DNA of 64,000 bases. It comes from Trematomus loennbergii (Eukaryota; Chordata; Actinopteri; Perciformes; Nototheniidae). The translations under genes were made by a program, and so were the position numbers. The notes below the pieces were generated by a model. It worked only from the letters and a program-made list of their open reading frames with translations. It was not told the origin of the DNA and did no database searches. Positions 13,277-23,598 of this stretch are shown piece by piece. The stretch's first letter is position 1. Every line of letters begins with the position of its first letter. Where the stretch lies: NCBI GenBank assembly GCA_012861695.1, contig JAAOOA010000086.1:22677903-22741902 (forward strand). The letters run 5' to 3'.

Positions 13277-13826
13277 CCTTAGATCAGGGGTGTCAAACTC
13301 AATTTATCGCGGGCCACATCAGCATTATGGCTGCACTCAAAGGGCCGGTTGTAACTTTAAGACTATATAAAAATACATATATAAATATTTAACATATATA
13401 AAATAATGTATTATTACATTATTGCCTCTGCATTGGATTATTATGGGATAGGGTAATAACTTCAAATTAACTACGTCTGAAAGCAGAAGTCTAGGGCAAA
13501 TAATTGCAAGTCTCTTCAGTGAGAATGTCACAATAACATTAAAAAGAAAAAGCCAAATTCTGGGAAAAAGTCAAAATCCAAAAAAAGAATTACAATTTTG
13601 AGAAGAAATAGTGAAATGTTGAAAAAAAAGTCAAATTCGGAGAAAAAAGTAAAGTTTGAGATGCATTGTGGGACATGTAGTTTATGGGCAACGTGCTTCT
13701 GTAAAGCGGCATGTAACCGTATAATAAACATATTATATTCTTTCAGAGCTCTTGTGGGCCACATGAAATGAAGTCGCGGGCCGGATTTGGCCCCCGGGCC
13801 TTGAGTTTGACACCCCTGCCTTAGAT
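13277..13826 (-). mobile_element. Small nonautonomous hAT-type element, copy 1, with TSD
   Basis: The element spans 13285-13818 with ends CAGGGGTGTCAAACTCAA and its complement TTGAGTTTGACACCCCTG. It is flanked on both sides by the same 8 bp, CCTTAGAT (13277-13284 and 13819-13826). An 8-bp duplication and CAGGGGTGTCAAA ends are typical of hAT transposons. Orientation is set relative to the copy at 47044-47879, which is inverted. The interior carries AAAAAGTCAAATTC-type words, the unexpanded counterpart of the minisatellite in copy 2. It has no transposase. Confidence 0.95.
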
Positions 13827-14159
13827 GATAAATTCATTCCATGGATATTGTTGGTCTGTCGTCAAGCTTGAAAGTGTTCAACCAGACTTCGGCAGTGTTG
13901 TTTTCACACAATTCAACACATAAATGCACATTGTTACGCCACAAAGCACTCGTATCGTGTAAGCTATAACTTGTATACATTCTTTGCCTGTGAGCCATGG
14001 TTGGTTTACTGATACACCCATGCAATGATATCATGTACTAATGCTGCCAAAAAGAGTGGTTATATCATCTTCAAGGACAGATGTCATCCCTGGTGGTTAC
14101 ATATTTATTTTGCTTCTTTTATTGTATCCGCTCACGCCAAATCAAGTAAAACTGTACTT
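13827..14159. other. Noncoding stretch
   Basis: Short unmatched sequence between the hAT-type element and the family D element. Nothing identifiable is seen. Confidence 0.5.
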
Positions 14160-14451
14160 CTGCTCATTTCCAGTTTTATATTTGTGTTTTATGTCTCTAC
14201 TCTGACATGTCTCCATGCTTAATGTTCAAAAAGCTCTTTATTTTTCTCATACTGCCTCTTTTCACCCTCTGTCTGAAAGCAGAGCCCAGTCTGCTCTGAT
14301 TGGTTAGCTGGACGGCTCTGTTGTGACTGATGATCACCCGCTGAGAGACGTCACGCCTATCACATACGATGTGTTGGAGTGCCATTACAGAAGTAAACAA
14401 AGGAGTCCAGTCGAGGCGTAAACCCCAAAAAGCATAATAGGGCCCCTTTAA
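14160..14451 (+). mobile_element. TIR element family D, copy 1 (left end degraded)
   Basis: Closely matches the complete copy at 54488-54830 over most of its length (CATGTCTCCATGCTT, CAAAAAGCTCTTTATTTTTC, AGAGCCCAGTCTGCTCTGAT). Its right end AGCATAATAGGGCCCCTTTAA is intact. The left TTAAAGG end is not recognisable. It carries CTGATTGGTT (inverted CCAAT box, 14296-14305) and GACGTCAC (14347-14354). It has no coding capacity. Confidence 0.85.
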
Positions 14452-15630
14452 TATCCTCCATTGTACACTACCTCTGAATCCTGTCCGTCTAATGTGTTGG
14501 TCCCATAGACAGCTAAACACTACCATGAACCTAGAAAACTAAAATAACTGCACACTACTTTGATTGATAGGGGAACGTCAATGTTAATTATATACACATA
14601 ATTAATAAAAGCTGGACAAATAGTGCAACTGCTGTGTCAGCATCCACACTGTTGAATTTATCTCCTACTGATGAAGTATTCCTCATGTCCTCATGTTTGC
14701 TTATGCTGTGTTAACATTCAAAATGACGTGTATGAAGCACCATTAGGAAATGTCATTTGGGCCTACAGGCATTGTTTTCACACACACACACACACACACT
14801 TGTGACACAGGGTGCTACTGTTGCTAGGGTGATGCTTAAGCTGCATCGGTTAAGTTAGCACAGTCAACTCATTTGTCATATCCCACATCTGTTTCTCTGT
14901 GTTTTCCCACACACGGTATTATTAGCAACATCATAATGTGCCATATTAGGGGCATAATCAGCATGTGAAATTATGAGTCATTATGCTTTATAATTATCAG
15001 AGTGGTTTGTGCAGTTTGACTTTGGTTTGCAAATATTTTGGTTCATAGCCAATTTGAGGGTTTTAATAAAGTATTGAAAAGAGAAATTGTAGTACTGCAG
15101 TAGCTCTTGCTTGGTGCAGATGAGAATAAAAGTCCTACATTAGCAGGCTGTTTTTCCCCCTGTGATACATGCATTTTCACAGTGCTGCGATGTGTCAAAA
15201 ACAAAATTAGGTCACTCAGGGTTAGACACTTTGCTACTCTGTTCCTAGGGGTAGTTAAACTTAGCCAGCTTCTTTATTATTTAACAAAAGGGTGTCTTTT
15301 CTTTACCGAGCAGTATAAAGTTGGAAAGAGAAAGCAAAATACTGCTTGTCATGATTCACAAGATTTTATTTATTCCTGCAACATCTTTGGTGCTCAGTCA
15401 TTTTTTTGCCCCAAACTAACCATCGCTTAACAAAAGTGCAAAATATGTATACTTCTCTGCTTCAAAGGAGTTGTGTTGGCTTACATTAGCCTGTAACTGA
15501 GCATACTGTGAACATTTATTATATATACTTTAGATGGTTACAAAAGTGTGTCATTAAAATGCATCAGCCTTATAAACACCATCACATTCTTGTCTAATAG
15601 ATATAACACACACAGTTCATGTTGATCACA
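14452..15630. other. Noncoding stretch with short (CA)n
   Basis: Unmatched AT-rich sequence with a CA run at 14779-14800. No protein or RNA gene is recognised. An open frame at 15107-15430 has no family resemblance and is probably chance. Confidence 0.5.
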
Positions 15631-15935
15631 GGTGTCTAGCAGCAGCTGGCCCTAGGCTCTGGAACACTCTGCCCCTCCATGTGAGGTCGGCCCAGACCCT
15701 AGGGGTTTTTAAATCTACACTAAAAACACACTTCTTCTCTCTGGCCTTCTAGTTAGAGCGGAGCACGACTCCTGACTTTTCCCTGTGTTTTTTTTTTTAT
15801 ATATATCTGTTGTAATTTATTGTCTTTTATTGTGATTGTAGTAATGTGTTTTTATTACATGTACAGCACTTTGGCTTGACCAAAAATCGCTTTTAAATGT
15901 GCTTTATAAATAAAACTTGATTTGATTTGATTTGT
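15631..15935 (+). mobile_element. LINE 3' end with (TTGAT)n tail
   Basis: Plus-strand 3' end of an L2/CR1-group LINE. The last ORF2 codons are readable at 15633-15752 (LAAAGPRLWNTLPLHVRS, then LKTHFFSLAF and stop). A 3' UTR follows, with CAGCACTTTGGCTTGACC and CTTTATAAATAAAACTTGAT, then TTGAT units at 15917-15935. It is severely 5'-truncated and ends only 25 bp before the family C element. Confidence 0.85.
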
Positions 15936-16214
15936 CTACTATATTCTGTCACCAAAGTATTTAAAGGTCCCATGTCATGCTTTTCCGGTTATTACCCGTC
16001 CCCTTGTGTGCTATGAAGGTTTTTATGCATGTAAACGGTCTGCAGAGTCAAAAACCCTCAAAGTACACCCTGTAGCGAGTAAAACTCTAACACAGAAAAT
16101 ACCTCCCCAAAACGCCTCGTTGGAGCTTTCTCTTTTTCTTCCTGGGTACAGTGACGTGCCCATACCCAAATGGACCAATCCGTGGAGCCGTTACGTCCAC
16201 GGAGCCGTTACGTT

Positions 16215-16254
16215 AAGTCCGTGGATTGGTCCAAATGGACCAATCCACGGACTT
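16215..16254. repeat. Perfect 19-bp inverted repeat with 2-nt loop
   Basis: AAGTCCGTGGATTGGTCCA (16215-16233) is followed by AA and then its exact reverse complement (16236-16254). Just left, GGAGCCGTTACGT is tandemly duplicated (about 16187-16214). Inside family C, this could extrude as a hairpin. Confidence 0.95.
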
Positions 16255-16723
16255 CCTCACACACACACTCAATCTTTTCTCAGCTGCAGCTCCGCCGATT
16301 TCTCCTCCCTGAGACGGCGGGACGCTGTGAGTTGGTGTGTGAGCACACACACAAACTCCCAGCCAGGCTGCGGGTGTGTGTGTGTGTGTTCGGGCTGGGT
16401 TTCGCTGTGTCGCGCAGACGGCCACTGGGCTCATAGGGAGGGGGGGGGGCAGGAGCTCCAACAAGCCGTTTAGGACAGAGAGTGAATACACATACTATAC
16501 AGAGATGCTATACCAGGGGTACTCAAATACAAATCTTAAAGGTCCAAAAGAATTTTTTCAATAAGACAAAGGTCCGTTTATTACGGTCATTCAAACTTTT
16601 AAACAATTGCAACAAGATTCTTAACACGAGGTTGCAAAAACAAAAATAATCTGTATGCAGCAGTTTTCATTGTTATTGTGTCTGTGCTTGATCCCTCAGA
16701 GTCGCAGTGTAAGAGCTGCACAG

Positions 16724-17090
16724 TTATGAATAAAGGCAGCTGCACCCTCTTTCATTCAGCATTCCCATTATTGCTTTATAAATATCTTGCCCCCTTGTGT
16801 GTCCACTGAGGTTCGTCATGCCCAACACATCTTCAACAAACTCCCCCTTTGCCTCATCATAAAAACTCACAAAGACCAGCAACTGAGCATTGTCAGTGGT
16901 GTCAGTGGACTCATCCACAGCTAAGGAAATGCACTGTGCATTTTTTATTCCATCACAAAGCTGATTAATCAAATCACCAGCCAGTATTTATGTTCTTCTG
17001 GTTGCTGTGGAATCTGAGAGGGGGATTTGCTTGATTTGACCTGGTATTTCCTCTTTTGTTTGCCTTCAAACATGGTCTCCATCACTTCAG
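16724..17090 (-). pseudogene. hAT-type transposase fragment, central region
   Basis: Minus-strand reading gives TEVMETMFEGKQK. After a one-base shift it continues as QIKQIPLSDSTATRRT, then an in-frame stop, then LINQLCDGIKNAQC, ISLAVDESTDTTDNAQLL, FVSFYDEAKGEFVEDVLGMT and DIYKAIMGMLNERG. This matches the central part of hAT transposases of the GTF2IRD2/ZBED-like lineage; DEST surrounds a conserved acidic residue of the catalytic region. The frame has at least one frameshift and one stop, so it is dead. The right continuation of the RNase H-like fold and the zinc finger are missing. Family placement comes from recognising the peptide, without a search. Confidence 0.85.
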
Positions 17091-17335
17091 TCATGCATTA
17101 TGTTATACTTCAGTTATTATGGCCTTACCTACTGGCCTAGTTAAATCAAAGTGGTTACTTTTTTTGGCTGGGCAGTGTAGTTTTACACACCGTCTTATTT
17201 GACTTTCTCAGGACTTAAAACTGTTTTTTGGGGGCAGACCCCCACAAAGAAAAAAATATATTTACACACGTAAGGTCATCATCTTAACAGTTTGTTATGC
17301 TCATCCGTGAGCAGAGCATCAAGTTGACATGTCTA

Positions 17336-17536
17336 TTACAGCTGAATGCAGCGATTACCATTTTGTTCAGCAAAACGCCTCACAAACGTATTAAGATCAA
17401 CAGCTTTAGTGCGTTTTGATTCAATGCTGAGTACAGCCAAACTTGACAGTCTCTTCTCTGTCATTGTAGACCGCAAATACCTCATTCCTTCAGTACTTGG
17501 GTCCGAATGCTTCTCGTTTTGCGCCGTCCCGTTCAA
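17336..17536 (-). pseudogene. hAT-type transposase fragment, C-terminal dimerisation region
   Basis: Minus-strand peptide ending YLRSTMTEKRLSSLAVLSI and ESKRTKAVDLNTFVRRFAEQ, then NGNRCIQL and stop. The EKRLSSLAVLSIES block is the typical hAT C-terminal dimerisation (hATC) motif. On the coding strand this piece lies upstream of the central fragment at 16724-17090, the reverse of the normal protein order. It may be a residue of internal rearrangement or of two joined copies. Confidence 0.82.
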
Positions 17537-18325
17537 ATGAAATCTCCGCCAATCATATTTCCACGCTCGCGCCAGGGACGGGGAGGGGTTACAAGACGTG
17601 CATCTTGTGCTGCATTCACTTGCACTCGGACATTAGAGACTTTCTCTCATAAATGTCAGATGAGCCACAACTTTTCTTTCAAAACAAAGCTGCCAACTGG
17701 GGTGGCAGCTGGGGTGGCAAGGCCTATTTTTAGGGTGGCAGTTGCCATCCCATGCCACCCCGGTAGGTGAAACTAGGCTACTAGCTACAGTACAGATGCA
17801 ACTAGATGAGCTGTTAACTCTCGCTCTGACTTTTTTTTTTTTAAACTCTCGCTCTGACTCAGACAGGTTGAAAGAGACGACACGACACACGCATTTTTCC
17901 CACACGCATTCCGCGAAGACCCGCCCTACTGTGCCTCTGATTCGCAGACTGTTGGTGGGGGGAAAAAACGCTGACGGGATGCTGAATGTGATTGGACCAA
18001 AGCGTTGACAGACACACACACAGACAGTGGAACCGTCTGACATGCAGAGCGCTGTATGCAGTGGACATAGCAGAGCATTTTGACTCGTTGCGTTGTGGCG
18101 ATGTCTCGCAGATAACACAGATAATACATATGAAAAGTATAATTTGCTCAGAGTCCAGAGACAGTTGTGGTTCGGTCCGGATCCGGACCGGAGTCCGGAC
18201 TTTGAGGATGCCTGTGCTATACTATACAATGTGATTTTGGAAAATTGCACAATATAAATCTATTCTAGTATACCTCAACAATGGAATTATGATCAGTAGA
18301 AATGGCCATGACATGGGACCTTTAA

Positions 18326-19445
18326 GATGTTCGTGTCTCAGTGTTTCCTGAGTGGTTTGATGTGTTTATCAAGCTTTACTAAATGTTGAATAGACATCAA
18401 CACACAAAGCTGCGAAAGACTTGGCATAAAGAGTGTATAGTATATCTACTGATAAAAAAAACTTGTTCAATGCCTTACAAGCATTTACTGAGAACCATCA
18501 CACGACATGGCAAAGTATTAGCGTTTGGTTATTAATGAGCAAAGCAGGAACAGAAAACTGTATTATATAGAGATATCTAAATATTACTAAAGAGAAACCT
18601 GAATGGTAAATGCTTTTCAGGGCTCAACCTTGAATGTTCAAACAATATCACAGTTACACAATCATGGACTCTCTGCTTCCCTGCTTTCAAGACCGAGCAG
18701 AGCTAGAACCTCTTATGTTCTGTTGTTTTTCTCTAAGGTACATCTTCTATTATAAAAGGTGTAATTTACTAAGTGTCAGTGTAGACTGAAGTGTGATATT
18801 TATATGTTTTGTTGCATCTCAGCATCAACAAAGTGCCTTTTATTTCAGTCCCTCACTCGATCAATTGCTGTTAGTTATACAAAACATTTTCATTCAGAGA
18901 CTTTAAAGATTTTCCTGGATTACTGTACGTCAGTACGAGTGAATGATTAGGGTTGGAAGTGTGTTCAAAAGGTCAAACATGCTTACGTTTTCCTTCCTCC
19001 AGTCAGCACCATGACTCAAGGGTTCTTCGTTTATGAAAACAAAAAACTGAAAAAAATGGGTGGTTATAAAAGAGAGACGTTTGCCATTTTTCAGATCGCT
19101 TCTTTGTTCTAATAAAAAGTCCTGACTGTCATACGACTGTGGGTCGTGTTTATTAATGAAGACAATATCAAAGTAGAAGTCCATGTTCAAAGGAGATAAT
19201 AAACCATACAATGTTTATGTGTTTGTATTTGTCTGAATAATGTGTTTGGTCTGCAGTTGTCTGATGGTGTCGAACTCAATTCATCCAGTTTATTCTCCCT
19301 GTGTTTTGATGACAAAATGATTGAGTTGTATTAATAATTTCTTTAGGAACAAAAGACTGTTTTGTCCCTGATGGTTATGCTGTTCAAAGTATATTTCTAA
19401 ACCTCTGTATTGTTGCTTTCTAACCATTATTCTGAGTTGATCTAC
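18326..19445. other. Noncoding stretch
   Basis: Unmatched AT-rich sequence between the family C element and the possible exon. A 93-codon minus-strand frame (18930-19211) begins at TTG rather than ATG and shows no family resemblance, so I do not call it a gene. Confidence 0.5.
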
Positions 19446-19712
19446 TTAAAGGAGATAGACAGGCTTTCTAAAGAGTTGAGCAAGGTTTTCACTGACATAG
19501 ATGTTCTTTGAGGGGCAGACTTTTGTCCAACTGCAAGGCCTTATTCTGTTGAGTGAGGCTGCTTTTGATGGCGGTACAGGAACCTGGGGTTTCACCATCA
19601 GGGTCCTTTTGGGGACCGTACCGTGGATAAGCTGGAACTGCTCCACTCTCTCCACAAGTTCTTCCACCTTTTGTTTGAGCTGTCTGGAGCTTGAAACTGC
19701 ACTGAAATCAGC
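19446..19712 (-). CDS. Possible terminal coding exon, protein not recognised
   Basis: Minus-strand frame of about 88 codons ending in TAA. It reads ADFSAVSSSRQLKQKVEELV, then ERVEQFQLIHGTVPKRTLMV, then a Pro-rich KPQVPVPPSKAA and a basic tail ending AQLFRKPVYLL. The first part could form a short heptad-like coiled coil. Immediately upstream on the coding strand is TGTGCAG, compatible with a weak 3' splice site, so this may be the last exon of a gene whose other exons I cannot find. The residue mix looks more like real protein than neighbouring chance frames. It could equally be a processed pseudogene relic or chance. No neighbour supports a function. Confidence 0.35.
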   Translation of the reverse strand, partial: ADFSAVSSSRQLKQKVEELVERVEQFQLIHGTVPKRTLMVKPQVPVPPSKAASLNRIRPCSWTKVCPSKNIYVSENLAQLFRKPVYLL

Positions 19713-21849
19713 TGCACAATAGTCATGATAACATAAGGCCCTTTCTTTACTATAATCAAATTGTCATCTATCCCATTCAATATCCAAAGAGTCATTAACC
19801 ATAAAGGGTATTACATGTTTCTACCAAGTTTCAAACACATTACTGGGGTAAAAGGACACATTTTTTAAAAGAGTAAGGGCTAGTTCTTCCGTGTGAACAT
19901 TGTGGTAAAAATGTTTGCCATTCTATAAATGTTAGGGACATGACATGAAATGTATATTTGACAGAGAAAGTGCCAGTGTTCATATAATGTGGCGAGGAAC
20001 CCACAAAAGAAACTCAACAGCCCATCAATGTCATGTTACACCACGGACTATATGTCACTGTCACAAACGCACCACAGGATTGTGTAGAACATGTACTTCT
20101 TTCATATACACAAACCAAAACCCCCACTAATCATAAATCATACACCCATCTGGGAGCAATGATTGATTTCATCACAGTGAATAAAAGGCGGAATCAGCCT
20201 TGTCTCTCTATTCCTCACAACCCCTGCACCTCTTCCTGCTGTGCTCACTCTGCCAATCCTACGAAGCTACAAAGTAGACAGCAGCAGGGAGAGTTTGTGT
20301 GTGTGTGTTTGGGCGTGTGCATTTCTGTGTGTATGTCAGTGGGAGTAATGAAGCAGAGGATGAGGCTGACATGAAGTCTATCAGAAGGTGTCACTTTGGG
20401 TTAATCCTGATGTTATCCTGTCTGTATACACTATGCATCACATACATACACACTAAAAGTATGAAAGCGTCAGCCTTTAGGACATAGCCACACATATCTA
20501 AACCCTACACGCATGCTCCCACGTCAATTTTTTGGACATAACCGTAATTTAAGAGGTTATTGTCAATTAACACTATTTGACTGTCTCCCTTAGAGCAGCT
20601 AACCTGTCACTGCTTCCATCATTATAACTAAGGCCGAGTTAATCGACATTCCACTGAAATGTTGATTTTGTTCTCCCAGGAAATGGGTCTCCAAGGTTCG
20701 TAAGTGGCTCTCAGTGATATAAACATAATACATTTAAGTACAATGTGCTCCTGCTGTCAAGAGATTTGGAAAAGAATAAGATATGTAATTAATCCCAGCT
20801 GAGAAATAGATGATTACACTGGCAATGCATGCTTTTAGTGTCATGTAGAATGTGATTTAATAAAGTGTGGATAAAATGATCTTGATTTTTAATATCTTAA
20901 ATACAGTTCATGTTCTGACGGAGGAGTGAAAAGCTGGCTGTAATTGACAGGGACAAAATGATATTTGTTCCAATGAGGGACTAAGAGTCTCTCCTGAAAG
21001 GCTTTTATTTAAAAAGTTAAATAGATGAAACATAAACAGAGACATAGAAATATACATATGAACGGTTTGAGGTTGAGGGGGCTTCAGAAGTTCTTCTACT
21101 ATCCAACAAGCTCTTTGATTGGAGTTTACTGCTGCCTTTATCTGATATGTTTCAGACTCCCATGCTGTGTCTGTTGCACTCAGCTCCAGCTTTGTGTTCC
21201 CACAGAGCCATACATATTTAAAAACTGGTCATACATAAAGTTTCAGTTCGTAAAAAGGCTAAGTCGTTAACTAAAACTGGTGGGCACTGTTGAAGTTTAT
21301 GGGTTAGGGTTAACCCATTTTTTAATAATGTGTTGGATGCTTAAAGAAAGAAATGAATTTGACAGGGTCTACCCAAAGTTAAACTGCATTGTTTTTGTCT
21401 GCCAAATCGTAAATATCTGATAATGAAATCACAACAATCTCAAGCCAAAAAGCAGAAATGTATTCTTAATATGTTTTTGTTTCATGAAGTCATCTAATTT
21501 GTTTATTTGTTTTCATTGTGGCAATATCTCCCTGTGGTGTTACATCGGCACTCGAACACGCTGTCAATCAAACAAGACATTCCCCGTTACCCAGCTGAGA
21601 ATAAAATAAACATGTCTGATTATTTCCCAAAGTCCTTTTTCCTTCCTTTTTATAATACTAATTCACTACCAATACAGAACAAACATGTTGACATTATTTT
21701 TAAACTGCAAACAGTGACTCCAATTGGACTTCATGTTACATTGTGTTTGGTTGACACAGATGTAATAGATATAATCAGGTTTTGGCTACACAGTTAATAC
21801 TTGATAAATATATGACATTGTTAGCTTGGTCTTTTCATGGGACTTCAAA
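19713..21849. other. Noncoding stretch
   Basis: No further exon, RNA gene or transposable element is seen. If the frame at 19446-19712 is an exon, upstream exons would be expected here or beyond, but no coding-like minus-strand frame is apparent. Confidence 0.5.
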
Positions 21850-22368
21850 TTAAAGGTCACCTATTATGCAAAATCCACTTTTTTAACGTCTTTGATACAT
21901 AAACATGTGTCCCCTCTGTGTAAATAGATACAGAAAGTTTCAGGAAAAAACATTCTCTCTCTTTTTGTCCTGATCCATTTATATAAAAACCTGTCTGAAA
22001 ATGAGCTGATCAGATTTTGGCCATTATGATGTCATAACGATGTTTTGGCTTGTGTAACCATTAGCCAATCACCAACCAAGGTAACCCCCCCCCCCCCCCC
22101 ACCTTATCACCTGAATCTCCTCCTAGAGCACCATTGTGTTCTTTGTAACCAAATATCTCTCAGAGGGGCGTGGGGAGTGGCTCCTTATTTTCATCTAAAG
22201 TAACAGACAGAGAATCAGCACTTTTGAAACAGGGCTGAAACAGAGGGGATTATGGGATGCTGCAATGATCTGTTTGGTATTTAGAGCCAAACACTTCAGA
22301 GACATGTTTTGTATATATCTGAGACCTATAATATATTGATGAAAAACAGTGTGATAGGGGACCTTTAA
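21850..22368 (+). mobile_element. TIR element family B, copy 1
   Basis: A 519-bp element with ends TTAAAGGTCACCTATTATGC and GATAGGGGACCTTTAA. The left 60 bp resemble family A (ACGTCTTT-ATACAT-AA-ATGTGTCCCC). An inverted second copy is at 52140-52669. It contains TGATGTCA (22027-22034), AGCCAATCA (22063-22071) and a C16 run (22085-22100). It has no coding capacity. Confidence 0.9.
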
Positions 22369-23396
22369 AACACCTCTATAAAACATATCTGGTCTTGCTC
22401 TCTCTGCCCTGCGGCCCTTCCCCACGTGGGTCTGCATTTCCCAGCAGTGCTTGATGTATATCTGACCTTTGATGTGGTCGCCGCATGTCCCGGAGCCTTA
22501 GGCCCAATTAAAACTAGCAACCACTGAGGCCCTCGAACCCTCCCTCAAACCTACTCTTTGTCTCTCTACTGCCTCTTTTTGTCTCCCCCATTTCTTTTCC
22601 TCTCTTATATACTTCCTCTCAACTCGTCCCCTCTTGCCCTCCTGCCGCTGCGCACCTCTGCTCTCCCTTTCCTCCTCATTTGTGATTCTACCCTCTCCCT
22701 TTCTTATCCTTTATCTCCTTTATTTGCAGTCCATCCCTAACACAAGGAGGCCGGCCTGTCTTAGCAGTCTCATCTTCTCTCTCCATTGTCACACAGCAAT
22801 GCATCATTTATAGGCACACAGATTTTTGCTTTCCCCCTCCCGTTGGGTGATATTTATGCTGGGTACCTCAGAACACCATTTTCACAATATTGCTCATTTC
22901 CTCATTTGATACATGGTCTGCTTCATGTGGAGGCAATATCCAGACCTCATTTATTTCATCCAAAGCACATTTGGTAATTTCAACAAGTGCAGATGCTGTA
23001 GTCCCAGAGCAGATTCATTGTGATGACTTATGATCTAATTAATCAGTTTACGTGAGTGGGAATTTAGCCCCCTGCTTCTCTTGTTGATCAGTTGCCTTCA
23101 TTTCTTTTATAGGGGATGCAATAACAAACAGGATATTACATTCACATGTACAGTATACGCACTGATAAGGCAATAATGTTAGTTATTAATGAGTAACCAA
23201 ACACAAAATCCACTTTTAGTAATTATCTCAGTCTGTATATCAAAGAAGTATATATTTATAATGACTTTGTTGATCTGTTTTATATTGTTCCGGGTAAACG
23301 GGGACACCAGGGTTCACTTAACTTCATTACTTCATTGCAATATGAGCAGCTAAAATATTGTAGAAAAACAAATGAAATACATTATCAGTCAACAAC
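22369..23396. other. Noncoding stretch, pyrimidine-rich at 22520-22740
   Basis: A 200-bp CT-rich block (CTCTCTACTGCCTCTTTTTG style) follows the family B element. No gene is recognised. Confidence 0.5.
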
Positions 23397-23598
23397 GGAG
23401 GCGTGTGGTGCAGTGGGTTGTCCGTAGGTGTTCGGATCAGGGGGTCACAGGTTCAAAACCCACTGCAGTCAGCATGTCGTTGTATCCCTGGGCAAGACAC
23501 TTCACCCCAAATTGCTTCTGTGGGGATTGCCCACAGTATTGAGTATGTAAGTCGCTTTGGATAAAAGCGTCTAACAAGTGACATGTAATGTAATGTAA
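23397..23598 (+). mobile_element. tRNA-derived SINE, copy 1
   Basis: The head has Pol III promoter-like boxes: GTGGTGCAGTGGGTT (box A-like) and GGTTCAAAACC (box B-like). The body is shared with the two copies near 40.5 and 41.7 kb (CAGTCAGCATGTCGTTGT, GGGCAAGACACTTCACCCC). It ends in the teleost-type tail TCGCTTTGGATAAAAGCGTC with a (GTAAT)n terminus. It is a retrotransposed tRNA-like element, not a tRNA gene. Confidence 0.92.

Larger units (their letters stand above)
16506..18222 (-). mobile_element. hAT transposon derivative with perfect 8-bp TSD
   Basis: The element is 16514-18214 (1701 bp), flanked on both sides by TGCTATAC (16506-16513 and 18215-18222), a perfect 8-bp target duplication as expected for hAT. 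The ends CAGGGGTACTCAAATAC and TTTGAGGATGCCTG (complement CAGGCATCCTCAAA) form a short imperfect TIR. It contains two minus-strand transposase pieces in an unexpected order. Toward the right end are GC-rich palindromic sequences, including a 16-bp palindrome centred on GGATCC (18174-18189), and CGCCAATCATA around 17547. It inserted into the family C element and is therefore the younger of the two. Confidence 0.93.
15961..18325 (+). mobile_element. TIR element family C, split by a hAT insertion
   Basis: The ends are TTAAAGGTCCCATGTCATG at the left and CATGACATGGGACCTTTAA at the right, a near-perfect inverted pair flanked by or including TTAA. Without the inserted hAT element (16514-18214 plus one 8-bp duplication) the original element would be about 656 bp. 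Its left arm carries TGACGTG (16152-16158), ACCAATCC copies and a perfect 19-bp inverted repeat around 16215-16254. No open frame belongs to the element itself. Confidence 0.88.

Noticed and set aside
18930..19211. 93-codon minus-strand frame downstream of the possible exon
   Set aside because: It starts at TTG and its AT-driven composition (many Phe, Ile, Asn) looks like translated noncoding DNA.
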